A DNA stretch of 64,000 bases. Source: Alphaproteobacteria bacterium (GTDB taxonomy: Bacteria > Pseudomonadota > Alphaproteobacteria > Sphingomonadales > Sphingomonadaceae). Where the stretch lies: the NCBI GenBank assembly GCA_018970445.1, contig JAGWWF010000010.1:1-64000 (forward strand). The letters run 5' to 3'. The notes under the pieces are model-generated. The model was not told where the DNA came from. It made no database searches and saw only the letters and a list, made by a program, of their open reading frames with translations. Shown here in pieces: positions 18,502-26,869 of the stretch. Position 1 is the first letter of the stretch. The number at the start of each line of letters is the position of its first letter. The position numbers and the translations under genes are program-made.

Positions 18502-19022
18502 TCGAAACCGCGCGCCTGATCCTGCGCCCCTGGGTGGAGGCCGATCGCGCGCCCTTTGCCGCCATGGGCCAGGATGCCGAAGTGATGGCACACTTCCCTG
18601 GCCGGCTCAGCCGGGCCGACAGCGATGCCCTGGTGGATCGCATCAGCACCATGATGGCCGATCAGGGCTTTGGCATGTGGGCGGTGGAACGGCGCGACAG
18701 CAGTGAATTCATCGGCTTTTGCGGGCTGAACCGGGTGAACTTCCCCTGCCCGGTCGAAAATGACGTGGAAATCGGCTGGCGGCTGGCGCGCAGCGCCTGG
18801 GGCATGGGCCTTGCCCGCGAGGCGGCGCAGGCCAGCCTGGCCTGGGGCTTTGGCTATGGCCTCAGCCGCATCGTCAGCTTCACGGTGCCGGGCAACGCGC
18901 GCAGCTGGGGCCTGATGCAGCGGCTGGGCATGACGCGCCGCGCCGATCTGGATTTCGATCACCCACGCGTGGCCGCTGGCAGCCGGTTGAGGCCGCACAT
19001 CGTCTATGAGGCGACGGCATGA
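18498..19022 (+). CDS. GNAT family N-acetyltransferase (RimJ/RimL type)
   Basis: This is a cytosolic acetyl-CoA-dependent acetyltransferase of 174 residues. It opens IETARLILRPWVEADRAPF, the standard RimJ/RimL-like beginning. It continues with EIGWRLARSAWGMGLAREA (acetyl-CoA pyrophosphate loop, Q/RxxGxG/A-like) and PGNARSWGLMQRLGMTR (strand-helix of motif B). The GTG start overlaps the argC stop as GTGA, and its own stop overlaps the next gene as ATGA, so translation is coupled across argC, this gene and the carbonic anhydrase. The substrate could be a protein N-terminus, an amino acid or a small amine; the sequence does not decide. Confidence 0.88.
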   Translation: MIETARLILRPWVEADRAPFAAMGQDAEVMAHFPGRLSRADSDALVDRISTMMADQGFGMWAVERRDSSEFIGFCGLNRVNFPCPVENDVEIGWRLARSAWGMGLAREAAQASLAWGFGYGLSRIVSFTVPGNARSWGLMQRLGMTRRADLDFDHPRVAAGSRLRPHIVYEATA

Positions 19023-19531
19023 ACCTTCACCCATTTGGTTCGCAATGGCCGCAGCTTGCCGATGATGTGTATATCGCGCCGGGCGCGCAGATCATCGGCA
19101 AGGTGTCGATCGGGGCCGGCAGTTCGATCTGGTTCAATTGTGTGCTGCGCGGCGATGTTGGCCGCATCAGCGTGGGCGCGCGCAGCAACATCCAGGATGG
19201 CAGCATCGTGCATGTCACCGGCGGGCGCTTCGACACCCACATTGGCGATGACGTGCTGATCGGCCACGGTTGCATCATCCACGGCTGCCGGATCGAAAGC
19301 GGCGCCTTCATCGGCATGGGGGCCGTCGTGCTGGATGGCGCAGTGGTGGAAGGCGCCGCCATGCTGGCGGCCGGTGCCCTGCTCACCCCCGGCAAGCGCG
19401 TGCCGGCCGGGGAATTGTGGGCCGGCCGGCCAGCGACGTTCCTGCGCGCATTGACTGATGCCGAGCAGGCCGCCAACCGGGCCGGGGTCGCAGGTTATGC
19501 CCGGTTGGCGCAGGTGTATCGGGCGGGATAG
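19019..19531 (+). CDS. Gamma-carbonic anhydrase family protein
   Basis: This 170-residue left-handed beta-helix protein of the gamma-carbonic anhydrase (CaiE/PaaY/YrdA) family shows regular hexapeptide repeats (IIGKVSIGAGSSIWFN, ISVGARSNIQDGSIVH, THIGDDVLIGHGCIIHGC). The metal-binding histidines are in VHVTGG-like and GHGCIIHG segments, as in the trimeric enzymes of this fold. It is translationally coupled to the GNAT gene by a 4-nt overlap. Members are often active carbonic anhydrases after oxidation, but some act as acyltransferases or have no measured activity. The bicarbonate link to carbamoyl-phosphate and arginine synthesis is a possible reason for the argC neighbourhood; this is inference. 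Confidence 0.9.
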   Translation: MNLHPFGSQWPQLADDVYIAPGAQIIGKVSIGAGSSIWFNCVLRGDVGRISVGARSNIQDGSIVHVTGGRFDTHIGDDVLIGHGCIIHGCRIESGAFIGMGAVVLDGAVVEGAAMLAAGALLTPGKRVPAGELWAGRPATFLRALTDAEQAANRAGVAGYARLAQVYRAG

Positions 19532-19534
19532 GCG

Positions 19535-19948
19535 CTATTTGTCCGTCCCCTTTGCCTTGCCCCACTGGCGGGCGGCGGTGTAGCCAAGGTAGCCGGTGCC
19601 GAACAAGGCATAGAGCGGTTCGGGCAGGCCATTGAGATAGCGGGTCATGCCTTGGGCGATGTCGTGCGCCATCTGCGGTTGCACCGCCGCGATCAGGCCC
19701 ATCGGGATCGACCACAACAGCAGTGCATACATGACATAGAGGAAGCTGGGCCGGGCCCGGCTGGTCCATGGATCGGCACTGTTTGCCTCGGCCACGATGG
19801 CTGACAATTGCGTGTTCAGCAGTTCCAGTTCCTGGCTGTTCTGCAGTTTGACCAGCTCCAGCTTGGCGGCGTCGCGGGCCTTGGGATCGGGAATGATCTT
19901 GTCGATCAGGCCGGCAATGGGGGCGATCAGGGCATTGAGAACCGACAT
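19535..19948 (-). CDS. Holin of the 3TM gene-transfer-agent type
   Basis: This is a small inner-membrane protein of 137 residues, resembling the GTA-holin 3TM family (phage-type holins linked to lysis for gene-transfer-agent release in alphaproteobacteria). It begins MSVLNALIAPIAGLIDKIIPDP, then has a charged helical region (KARDAAKLELVKLQNSQELELLN). Next comes the hallmark DPWTSRARPSFLYVMYALLL, followed by further hydrophobic segments. The start at 19948 has GGAAAGG about 6 nt upstream. No endolysin, capsid or terminase gene is near, so it is a stand-alone copy beside tRNA-Pro. A role in lysis is inferred from the family only. Confidence 0.8.
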   Translation of the reverse strand: MSVLNALIAPIAGLIDKIIPDPKARDAAKLELVKLQNSQELELLNTQLSAIVAEANSADPWTSRARPSFLYVMYALLLWSIPMGLIAAVQPQMAHDIAQGMTRYLNGLPEPLYALFGTGYLGYTAARQWGKAKGTDK

Positions 19949-20053
19949 GACTATGCCTTTCCGGTGAGTGGAAGGCAAGATTGTAACCAAAAAGGTTCGC
20001 GTAGGACAGACCGGGTGATGTTGCCGGGTGCTGGGGGCTGGATGGAGGAGAAA

Positions 20054-20130
20054 TGGTCGGAGCGACAGGATTCGAACCTGCGACCTCCAGACCCCCAGTC
20101 TGATGCGCTACCAGGCTGCGCTACGCTCCG
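20054..20130 (-). tRNA. tRNA-Pro (anticodon GGG)
   Basis: This is a 77-nt cloverleaf on the minus strand. The acceptor stem CGGAGCG pairs with CGCTCCG. The D-arm is AGCGCAGCCTGGTAGCGC. The anticodon stem TCAGA/TCTGG surrounds the loop CTGGGGG with anticodon GGG, and the T-arm contains GGTTCGAATCC. The discriminator is A and CCA is encoded. The gene is flanked by the holin and prsR genes. Confidence 0.95.
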
Positions 20131-20183
20131 AACCGGGCTGCGGCTTACGGGCTATTGCCCCCATATGCAACAGGCTTGTCATG

Positions 20184-21545
20184 TCAGGCGGCGTTTTCGA
20201 TGCCATATTGTTTCATCAGATCATACAGCGTCGGCCGGCTGACGCCGAGCAGCTTGGCCGTCAGGCTCATGTTGCCGTCGCTGTGCGCCAGCGCGCGGCG
20301 GATGGCCTGGCGATCCGCCGTTTCGCGGGCTGTCTTCAGGCTCAGGGCGGCTTCGTCGATCTTGTTGACCAGATCCAGATCGGCCGCGGTCAGCCGGTTG
20401 CCTTCGGCCATGATCACCGCCCGCTTCATGCGGTTTTCCAGCTCGCGCACATTGCCGGGCCAGGCCCAATCGGCCATGGCGGCGATGGCATCTGGCGTGA
20501 ATCCCTTGAAATCACGTCCATTTTCCCGCGCATAGCGATTGAGGAAATATTGGCCGAGCAGGGCGGCATCGCCGGGGCGATCCTTGAGCGCCGGGATGCG
20601 CACGACGATTTCGGCAAGGCGATAGAAAAGATCCTCGCGGAAGCGGCCGCTGGCCTTCATCTCGTCCAGATTCTGGTGGGTGGCGCACACGATGCGCACA
20701 TCCACCGGAATGGCCTTGCGCCCGCCAACCCGTTCGATCACCCGTTCCTGCAGGAAGCGCAGCAGCTTCACCTGCAGCGGCAGCGGAATATCCCCCACTT
20801 CATCCAGGAACAGGGTGCCGCCCTGGGCCAGTTCGATCTTGCCTTCCTGCATCTTCACCGCACCGGTGAAGGCGCCGCGCTCATGGCCGAACAGTTCGGA
20901 TTCCAGCAGATTTTCGGGAATGGCGGCGCAGTTGATCGCCACGAACGGGCCATTGGCACGGGCCGAGGCATTGTGCAGACCGCGCGCCAGCACCTCCTTG
21001 CCGGTGCCCGACGCGCCCAGCAGCATGACCGAGACATTGGCGGACGCGACGCGTTCGACCATGCGCGCCACCTTGATCATTTCAGGGGACTGGGTGACGA
21101 GGCCGCCCAGCACCTTGTCAACGCCGCTGCCCGATTCGGCGAGTCGACGGTTTTCCGCCTCCAGCGTGGCGACGTGATAGGCCCGGCGCACGATCAGGCC
21201 GAGTTCGTCGATGTCCACCGGCTTGTGATAGAAATCGAACGCCCCCAGCGCGATAGCCCGGCGGGCGCTTTCGCGGGCGCCATGGCCGGATGCGACGATC
21301 ACCTTGGTGGCCGGGCGCATCGCCAATATGGCTTCCAGCGTGGCAAAGCCTTCTGTGACGCCATCGGGATCGGGCGGCAGCCCCAGATCCAGCGTGACCA
21401 CCGCCGGTTGATGGGTGCGCAACGCTTCCAGCGCGGCGTCACGATCCCCGGCGATGATCACCTCCTGGTCTTCGTAACTCCACTTCAGCTGGCGCTGCAG
21501 GCCGGGATCATCCTCCACCACCAGCAGCTTGGGCTTGTCGCTCAC
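20184..21545 (-). CDS. prsR: PEP-CTERM-box response regulator, sigma-54 activator PrsR
   Basis: PrsR is a response regulator of the NtrC type that activates sigma-54 promoters of exopolysaccharide and PEP-CTERM genes. The 453 residues comprise a receiver domain (VVEDDPGL, phosphate-accepting Asp in VTLDLGLPPDPDG), then an AAA+ ATPase, then a Fis-type helix-turn-helix. The AAA+ part has Walker A GASGTGKE, the sigma-54-contacting GAFTGA in ERGAFTGAVK, and Walker B GGTLFLDEVGD; the DNA-binding tail is MSLTAKLLGVSRPTLYDLMKQY. It overlaps the end of prsK by 4 nt and ends 54 bp from tRNA-Pro. A fitting sigma-54 promoter stands before the PEP-CTERM gene at 8896. Confidence 0.93.
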   Translation of the reverse strand: MSDKPKLLVVEDDPGLQRQLKWSYEDQEVIIAGDRDAALEALRTHQPAVVTLDLGLPPDPDGVTEGFATLEAILAMRPATKVIVASGHGARESARRAIALGAFDFYHKPVDIDELGLIVRRAYHVATLEAENRRLAESGSGVDKVLGGLVTQSPEMIKVARMVERVASANVSVMLLGASGTGKEVLARGLHNASARANGPFVAINCAAIPENLLESELFGHERGAFTGAVKMQEGKIELAQGGTLFLDEVGDIPLPLQVKLLRFLQERVIERVGGRKAIPVDVRIVCATHQNLDEMKASGRFREDLFYRLAEIVVRIPALKDRPGDAALLGQYFLNRYARENGRDFKGFTPDAIAAMADWAWPGNVRELENRMKRAVIMAEGNRLTAADLDLVNKIDEAALSLKTARETADRQAIRRALAHSDGNMSLTAKLLGVSRPTLYDLMKQYGIENAA

Positions 21546-23647
21546 GCCTCTCCCCTTTCCAGCTCTGCCATCGCGGGGCCGTGCCCGGCGGCGGGCAGGC
21601 AGATGGTGAAGGTGGTTCCTTCCCCTTCCCGGCTGGCAACGTCAAGCCGCCCGCCATGGGCCCGGGCAATTTCACGCGCCTCATAGGCGCCAATGCCAAA
21701 GCCGCCGGCCTTGGTGGACTGGAAGGGCTGAAACAATTCCTGCCGGATGAAGCGGGCCGACATGCCATGGCCGCGATCGGCAATCGAAACAATCAGTTCG
21801 GTTCCAGACCGGGCGGCATCGATGCGGATCGGCGCACCGGCGGCAGAGGCATCGATGGCGTTCTGCAGCAGATGCGCCAGCATCTGTTCCAGCCGTCCGG
21901 CATTGCCGATCAGCATCAGCGCATCATCATCCTGCGGCAGATGGAGGCTGAGCGCCGGCCAGGCCGGGCCGCGCGACTTGGCGAGCTGGCGCAGCAAGGC
22001 CGCCAGCGACAGCGGCGCATCATCGCCATCGCCGCCGCGCGACCGCTGCGACAGCCAGGCCAGCAGCGCGTTCATCTTGCCGACCGAAACCTTCAGCGTT
22101 TCCACCATGTCGGCGCGGAATTCCGGATTGTCGGCATGGCGTTCGGCATTGCGGGCCAGCAGCGACAACTGGCTGACCAGATTCTTGATATCGTGCAGGA
22201 TGAAGGCAAAGCGGCGGTTGAACTCCTCGAAGCGCCGCGCCTCCTCCAGTGCGGCCTGGCCACTGCTTTCGGCGATATAGCTGCCCACCTGCCGGCCCAG
22301 GGTTTTCAGCAGCTCCTCATCCTCCCAGTTCAGGATGCGCGGCGCCATGCTGCGGCCCACCAGCACCACACCGGCCAGCGTGTCGCGGTTGACCGCCGGC
22401 ACCACCAGCCACAGCCGGCGATCATCCAGCAGCCAGCCCGGCACGGCTGGCGAGCCCGGCACCTCGCCGCTGCGCACCCGATCCAGATCGAGGGCGCGAT
22501 CCTGATCCTGCAACCAGGCCACCAGTGGGCTGTCGATGGCGATTGGTTCCGGTTCGATATGCGCCATTTCCCAGTTGGCCATGGGTTGCAGGCGATCATC
22601 ATCGGGCACCAGCAACCAGCCACCGCGGGCATCCAGCACGCGCGCCAGCGCCTGCACCGCCCGCACCGGCAGCGTGTTGGCATCACCGGGGGCCGAAATG
22701 GTGGCGATGAAGCGCAGCCATTCGGTGCGGTAATCATATTGATAACGATAGAAATTGCGCGCAATGGCCACACGCAGGCGGGCACGGAACCGTTCCGATG
22801 CCAGCACCACGACGCCCAGCAGAATGGTGCCGAACAGGAAGGTGACTTGCAGCAGCGTGCCCCAGTTGCCGCCCACCAGCCGCAGCAGATAGGCCAGCAG
22901 CGACATGGCGATCAGGTAGAAACCGACCCCTGAGAAGGCCACGGTCTGAAACGCGACCGAGCGGGAGACACGGGCCCCCTTCACCAGGCTGTCGCGGGTG
23001 GCGAACACCAGCAGGATGACCAGCAAGGCATTCACCGCGCCGCGGATGTTGTAGAGATCGGTGGAACCGGGCGGCAGCAGGAACGCCAGCGTGTAGAAAT
23101 TCAGATCATAGAGGAACAGCGCCGCCAGCCCGATGGCCAGCAGCCGGAAGCCCGACCGGTCCGCCGGCAGCGAATTGATGTAGAAATTGTGGCTGAGCAC
23201 CACGCCGGTGACCGCAACGGCGATCCGCGTGACCAGAAAGAAGCTGCCAACCGTGCCGCCGGTGCCCAGAAACATGCCTTCGGTGGCACCCGACAGATCG
23301 ATGACCAGCTGCATCGTCATCATAAAGCCAAGCACGCCGCCCACCCAGAAGGATGATCGCGCGTTGCCGTGGCCACCCAGCCATTCCGGCCGCAACGCAT
23401 AGAGCAACAGGCCAATCCAGCTGCCCAGCTTGATGGTCTGCAGCCGGGACAGCCAGGCCGTGGCATCCGGATCGACCAGATAGGCATAGACAAAGGCCGC
23501 CGCCCAGGCCGCCGTGATCAGCGCGGCACCGGCCAGCATCAGGTTGAAGGTGGCGCGCTGGCGCGACAGGGCCGCCACCGCCAGCCCCAGATAGGCGATC
23601 ACCGCCATCAAGTGGCTGAACAGGCCAACTTCGGTCAGCGGGATCAT
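21542..23647 (-). CDS. prsK: PEP-CTERM system sensor histidine kinase PrsK
   Basis: PrsK is the membrane histidine kinase paired with PrsR. The 701-residue protein has an N-terminal membrane region of about eight helices (residues 1-290) and a GAF-like sensor region (about 310-460, with DARGGWLLVPDDDRL). A dimerisation/phosphoacceptor helix follows, with the conserved His in RFAFILHDIKNLVSQLSLL. The HATPase domain ends the protein (GTELIVSIADRGHGMS, GFGIGAYEAREIARAHGG, GEGTTFTICLP). The layout matches the TIGR02916-type kinases. The prsK and prsR frames overlap as ATGA. Exosortase and EPS genes usually found with this pair are not in the window. The stimulus is unknown. Confidence 0.92.
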   Translation of the reverse strand: MIPLTEVGLFSHLMAVIAYLGLAVAALSRQRATFNLMLAGAALITAAWAAAFVYAYLVDPDATAWLSRLQTIKLGSWIGLLLYALRPEWLGGHGNARSSFWVGGVLGFMMTMQLVIDLSGATEGMFLGTGGTVGSFFLVTRIAVAVTGVVLSHNFYINSLPADRSGFRLLAIGLAALFLYDLNFYTLAFLLPPGSTDLYNIRGAVNALLVILLVFATRDSLVKGARVSRSVAFQTVAFSGVGFYLIAMSLLAYLLRLVGGNWGTLLQVTFLFGTILLGVVVLASERFRARLRVAIARNFYRYQYDYRTEWLRFIATISAPGDANTLPVRAVQALARVLDARGGWLLVPDDDRLQPMANWEMAHIEPEPIAIDSPLVAWLQDQDRALDLDRVRSGEVPGSPAVPGWLLDDRRLWLVVPAVNRDTLAGVVLVGRSMAPRILNWEDEELLKTLGRQVGSYIAESSGQAALEEARRFEEFNRRFAFILHDIKNLVSQLSLLARNAERHADNPEFRADMVETLKVSVGKMNALLAWLSQRSRGGDGDDAPLSLAALLRQLAKSRGPAWPALSLHLPQDDDALMLIGNAGRLEQMLAHLLQNAIDASAAGAPIRIDAARSGTELIVSIADRGHGMSARFIRQELFQPFQSTKAGGFGIGAYEAREIARAHGGRLDVASREGEGTTFTICLPAAGHGPAMAELERGEA

Positions 23648-23717
23648 CGCGCCGGCCAGCCTGATGCTGTGCTGATCATCATCATTGCCCCCATCATCAC
23701 GGCAAGTATCGCGCTTG

Positions 23718-23733
23718 CTTGCCGGCTGGCAAG
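23718..23733. promoter_or_regulatory. Inverted repeat in the prsK/marR divergent region
   Basis: The sequence CTTGCC-GGCT-GGCAAG has perfect 6-bp arms. It lies between prsK (start 23647) and the MarR-type gene (start 23812), so it could be an operator for either. The placement in a 164-bp divergent region is the only support. Confidence 0.4.
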
Positions 23734-23791
23734 GCGCATCACGGGCTGCTTTTCATATGATGCGGCTGATCATCGCTGTGATGATGATAAG

Positions 23792-23799
23792 CATATATG
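23792..23799. promoter_or_regulatory. Candidate MarR operator core CATATATG
   Basis: An AT-rich 8-bp palindrome with TAA and TTA flanks lies 13-20 bp upstream of the MarR start at 23812. MarR regulators commonly bind AT-rich palindromes covering their own promoter. The candidate overlaps where a -10 element would be. Confidence 0.35.
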
Positions 23800-23811
23800 T
23801 TAGTTTGCGGG

Positions 23812-24279
23812 ATGATCGAGGTTCAGCACGAGTCGCCGCCGGCCAGCCGCTTTGCCGTGGCCGATACCATCGGGATCCTGGTTTCGGATGCTGCCCGCTT
23901 GCTGCGCCGCCGCTTTGATGCGCGGGCCAGGGCCATCGGCGTGTCGCGCGCGCAATGGCAGGTGCTGATCGCGCTGGCGCGGGTGGAGGGCAGCAGCCAG
24001 GCCGCCCTGGCCGACCGGCTGGAGGTGGAGACGATCACCGTGGGCCGCATGGTGGACCGGCTGGAGGACGCCGGGCTGGTGGAGCGCCGCCCCGATCCGG
24101 CCGATCGCCGCGCCTGGCAATTGTATCTGCGCCCGCGCGCCCATGATCTGCTGAACGATCTGGCGCCGGTGGCCGATGCCGTGCGGGCCGAGATGCTGGC
24201 CGGGCTGGCCGAGGCCGAACAGGCCGAACTGCACCGCCTGCTGGGCCGGTTGCGCGCCAATCTGCTGCGGGAGGGTTGA
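23812..24279 (+). CDS. MarR family transcriptional regulator
   Basis: This winged-helix repressor of 155 residues belongs to the MarR family. Central segments are SRAQWQVLIALARVEGSSQAALADRLEVE and a wing with VERRPDPADRRAWQLYL. The DxRxxxV/L signature is present as DPADRRAWQLYL. ATG at 23812 is preferred over ATG 23797 because the latter lies inside a palindrome upstream. It is the first gene of an emrR-emrA-emrB-like operon and ends 3 bp before the membrane-fusion gene, so it most probably represses its own efflux pump and is released by the pump's substrates. The ligand cannot be deduced. Confidence 0.9.
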   Translation: MIEVQHESPPASRFAVADTIGILVSDAARLLRRRFDARARAIGVSRAQWQVLIALARVEGSSQAALADRLEVETITVGRMVDRLEDAGLVERRPDPADRRAWQLYLRPRAHDLLNDLAPVADAVRAEMLAGLAEAEQAELHRLLGRLRANLLREG

Positions 24280-24282
24280 GCC

Positions 24283-25302
24283 ATGCACGCCAAGATCGAG
24301 CCGCCGCCCGTGCGCAGCCGCTGGCGCACCCGCATCATCATGGCCAGCGTGCCGCTGCTGCTGGGCGCGGCCGGCCTGTATCTGTGGCAGTCCGGCCAGG
24401 GCCAGGTGTCCACCGACAATGCCTATGTGCGCATGGACAAGGTGGCGCTTTCGGCCGACGTGTCGGGCCGGGTTTCCGAAGTGCTGGTGGCCGAGAACAT
24501 GAAGGTGAAGGCCGGGCAGGTGCTGATCCGGCTGGCGCAGCGGCCGTTCCGCATCGCGCTGGATCAGGCCGAGGCCGAGCTGGCCTCCGCGCGGCTGCAG
24601 GTGCAGCAGCTGAAGAGCGGCACGGGTGGCAGCGCTGCCGATGTGACCGGCAAGCGCGAGGCGGTGACTCTGGCCGAAGGTGAGCTGGCCCGCCAGCAGG
24701 AATTGATCCAGCGCGGCTTTGCCACCCGCGCGCGGCTGCAGCAGGCGCAATATGATGCCGCCAACGCGCGGGCCGAGCTGGCGCGGGCGCTGGCCGATGA
24801 TGCCCGCGCCCGCGAGGCGGCGGGCCGCAGCATCGCGGTGGAAAGCCACCCGCTGGTGCTGGCCGCCACCGCCCGGCGGGACCGGGCGGCGCTGGATCTG
24901 GAACGCAGCATGATCCGCGCGCCGGCCGATGGCATCGTCACCCAGACCAGCCGGGTGCTGCGCGGCCAGGCCATCGTGCAGGGCGTGGCCACGATGAGCC
25001 TGATGGTGACGGGCAGCGCCTTTGTGGAAGCCAATTTCAAGGAAACCGAACTGCGCGACATGCGCGTGGGCCAGCCGGCCGAAGTGCGGCTGGACGCCTT
25101 TGCCGATCGGCCGCTGCGCGGCCGGGTGGAGAGCATCGGGGCCGGCACCGGGGCGGAATTTTCGGTGCTGCCGGCCCAGAATGCCACCGGCAACTGGGTG
25201 AAGGTGGTGCAGCGCGTGCCGGTGCGGATCCGGCTGCAACCGCGCGACGATGTGCCGTTGATCGCCGGGCTTTCGGCCGAAGTAAAGGTGATCACACGGT
25301 GA
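24283..25302 (+). CDS. HlyD/EmrA-type periplasmic adaptor (membrane fusion protein)
   Basis: This 339-residue periplasmic adaptor connects an inner-membrane pump to an outer-membrane channel. A single N-terminal membrane anchor (IIMASVPLLLGAAGLYLW) is followed by the EmrA-like start STDNAYVRMDKVALSADVSGRVSEVLV. A lipoyl-type half-motif comes next, then a coiled-coil hairpin (residues about 95-200) and the returning RAPADGIVTQTSRVLRGQ lipoyl half. The final beta-barrel contains FVEANFKETELRDMRVGQ. It lies between the MarR gene and the DHA2 pump gene, overlapping the latter by 4 nt (GTGA). No outer-membrane factor is in the operon, so a shared TolC-like channel is likely. Confidence 0.92.
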   Translation: MHAKIEPPPVRSRWRTRIIMASVPLLLGAAGLYLWQSGQGQVSTDNAYVRMDKVALSADVSGRVSEVLVAENMKVKAGQVLIRLAQRPFRIALDQAEAELASARLQVQQLKSGTGGSAADVTGKREAVTLAEGELARQQELIQRGFATRARLQQAQYDAANARAELARALADDARAREAAGRSIAVESHPLVLAATARRDRAALDLERSMIRAPADGIVTQTSRVLRGQAIVQGVATMSLMVTGSAFVEANFKETELRDMRVGQPAEVRLDAFADRPLRGRVESIGAGTGAEFSVLPAQNATGNWVKVVQRVPVRIRLQPRDDVPLIAGLSAEVKVITR

Positions 25303-26819
25303 GCGCCGCAGCGGCCGCCCCCCCGACATCGCCGCTGGTGGTGACGGCGGTGGTGATGCTGGGCAGTTTCATGACCATCCTGGATTCCACCATCGCCAAT
25401 GTCGCGCTGCCGCACATGCAGCCCAGCCTGAACGCGGCGGCCGACAGCGTGACCTGGGTGCTGACCAGCTATATCGTGGCCACCGCGGTGGCGACGCCGC
25501 TCACCGGCTGGCTGTCGGCGCGACTGGGCCGGCGCACGCTGTTCCTGTGGTCGGTGGCGGGTTTCACGCTGTTTTCGGTGCTGTGCGGACTGGCCGGCAG
25601 CCTGACCGAAATGGTGATCTGGCGCATGTTGCAGGGCGCGGCCGGCGCGTTTCTGGCACCGCTGGGCCAGGCCTATGTGCTGGATGTGTGGCCGCCGGCC
25701 AAACATGGCCCGGCCATGGCCTGGTGGGGCGTGGGCGTGATGGTGGGGCCGATCCTGGGCCCGGTGGTGGGCGGCTGGCTGACCGACAGTTTCGATTGGC
25801 GCTGGGTGTTCCTGATCAACCTGCCCTTTGGCCTGATCTGCTTTGCCTGGGCGGCCGCCGTGCTGCCAGAACCGAACCTGCCGGCGCGCCGCTTTGATCT
25901 GACCGGCTTTGCCATGCTGGCGCTGGGCATGGCGGCGCTGCAAATGGGGCTGGATCGCGGCCAGCAGCTGGACTGGCTGGAAAGCTGGGAGGTGCGCATC
26001 GAATTCGGCCTGGCGCTGGCCGGGCTGTGGGCCTTTGGCGTGCATGCCGTGAACACGCCGGGCGCCATCATCGATCGGCAGCTGTTGACCGACCGCAACG
26101 CCATGACCGGCATGTTGTTCATCACCATGGTCGGCTTTCTGCTGGTGGCCACCACCGCGCTGCTGCCCACCATGGTGCAGACGATGTTCGGTTATCCGGT
26201 GGTGGCGGCGGGTGAACTGATGATGCCGCGCGGCATCGGCATGATGATCGCCATGATGTCGGCCGGGCAATTGCTGGGGCGCGGGGTGGATCCGCGCCTG
26301 ATGCTGGGCACCGGTTTCACCCTCACCGGCATGGCGCTGTGGGGGATGAGCCTGTTTTCGCCGCAACAGGGGGCATTGCCGTTCATCACCACCGGATTCG
26401 TGCAGGGGCTGGGCCTGGGGCTGGTGTTCGTGCCACTGAACACCATCGCCTTTTCCAGCCTGCCCATGGCGCTGCGCACCGATGCCTCGGCCATCTTCAT
26501 GCTGCTGCGCAACATCGGCGGTTCGATCGGCATCAGCCTGGCCGTGGCCCTGCTGGAACGCCAGTCACAGGTGAGCCACGCCGATCTGGGCAGCGGCATC
26601 ACGCCCTTTTCCCAGCCCTGGGCCGATCCGGCCACCCTGGGCGCGGCCGGCCTGGGCAGCGTGGTGGCGGCGCTGGATGGCGCGGTCAGCCGCCAGGCGC
26701 TGATGATCGCCTATATCGACGTGTTCCGCGCCATGGCGATCATGGCGCTGGCCATGCTGTTGCTGCTGCCGATCCTGAAACGCGCCAAGCCGGCCCCGCC
26801 GGTGCATTTGCCGGAATGA
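25299..26819 (+). CDS. DHA2 family MFS multidrug efflux pump (EmrB-like)
   Basis: This is an inner-membrane drug:H+ antiporter of the 14-helix DHA2 family, 506 residues, with EmrB as the best-known relative. Family motifs are LDSTIANVALPHMQPSL in the first helix, GWLSARLGRRTLFL (motif A) and GPILGPVVGGWLTD (motif C). The start is GTG overlapping the adaptor stop. The stop is followed 2 bp later by a hairpin. With the preceding MarR regulator and EmrA-like adaptor it forms a complete inducible tripartite export operon apart from the outer-membrane channel. Likely substrates are hydrophobic uncouplers or antibiotics by analogy only. Confidence 0.92.
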   Translation: MSAAAAAPPTSPLVVTAVVMLGSFMTILDSTIANVALPHMQPSLNAAADSVTWVLTSYIVATAVATPLTGWLSARLGRRTLFLWSVAGFTLFSVLCGLAGSLTEMVIWRMLQGAAGAFLAPLGQAYVLDVWPPAKHGPAMAWWGVGVMVGPILGPVVGGWLTDSFDWRWVFLINLPFGLICFAWAAAVLPEPNLPARRFDLTGFAMLALGMAALQMGLDRGQQLDWLESWEVRIEFGLALAGLWAFGVHAVNTPGAIIDRQLLTDRNAMTGMLFITMVGFLLVATTALLPTMVQTMFGYPVVAAGELMMPRGIGMMIAMMSAGQLLGRGVDPRLMLGTGFTLTGMALWGMSLFSPQQGALPFITTGFVQGLGLGLVFVPLNTIAFSSLPMALRTDASAIFMLLRNIGGSIGISLAVALLERQSQVSHADLGSGITPFSQPWADPATLGAAGLGSVVAALDGAVSRQALMIAYIDVFRAMAIMALAMLLLLPILKRAKPAPPVHLPE

Positions 26820-26820
26820 T

Positions 26821-26839
26821 CCTCTCCCAAAGGGGGAGG
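26821..26839 (+). terminator. Hairpin after the efflux operon
   Basis: CCTCTCCC-AAA-GGGGGAGG forms a short GC-rich hairpin 2 bp after the pump stop, in the convergent gap before the next minus-strand gene. There is no T-run, so it may be a 3' stabilising structure rather than a strong terminator. Confidence 0.5.
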
Positions 26840-26869
26840 TGCCCGCAGAGCGAAAGGCGGAGGATAAGT

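Noticed and set aside
20028-21686. Long plus-strand open frame beginning with a DRIRTCDLQTPSL-type sequence
   Set aside because: Its beginning is the antisense translation of tRNA-Pro, a well-known false protein start, and the rest is antisense to prsR.
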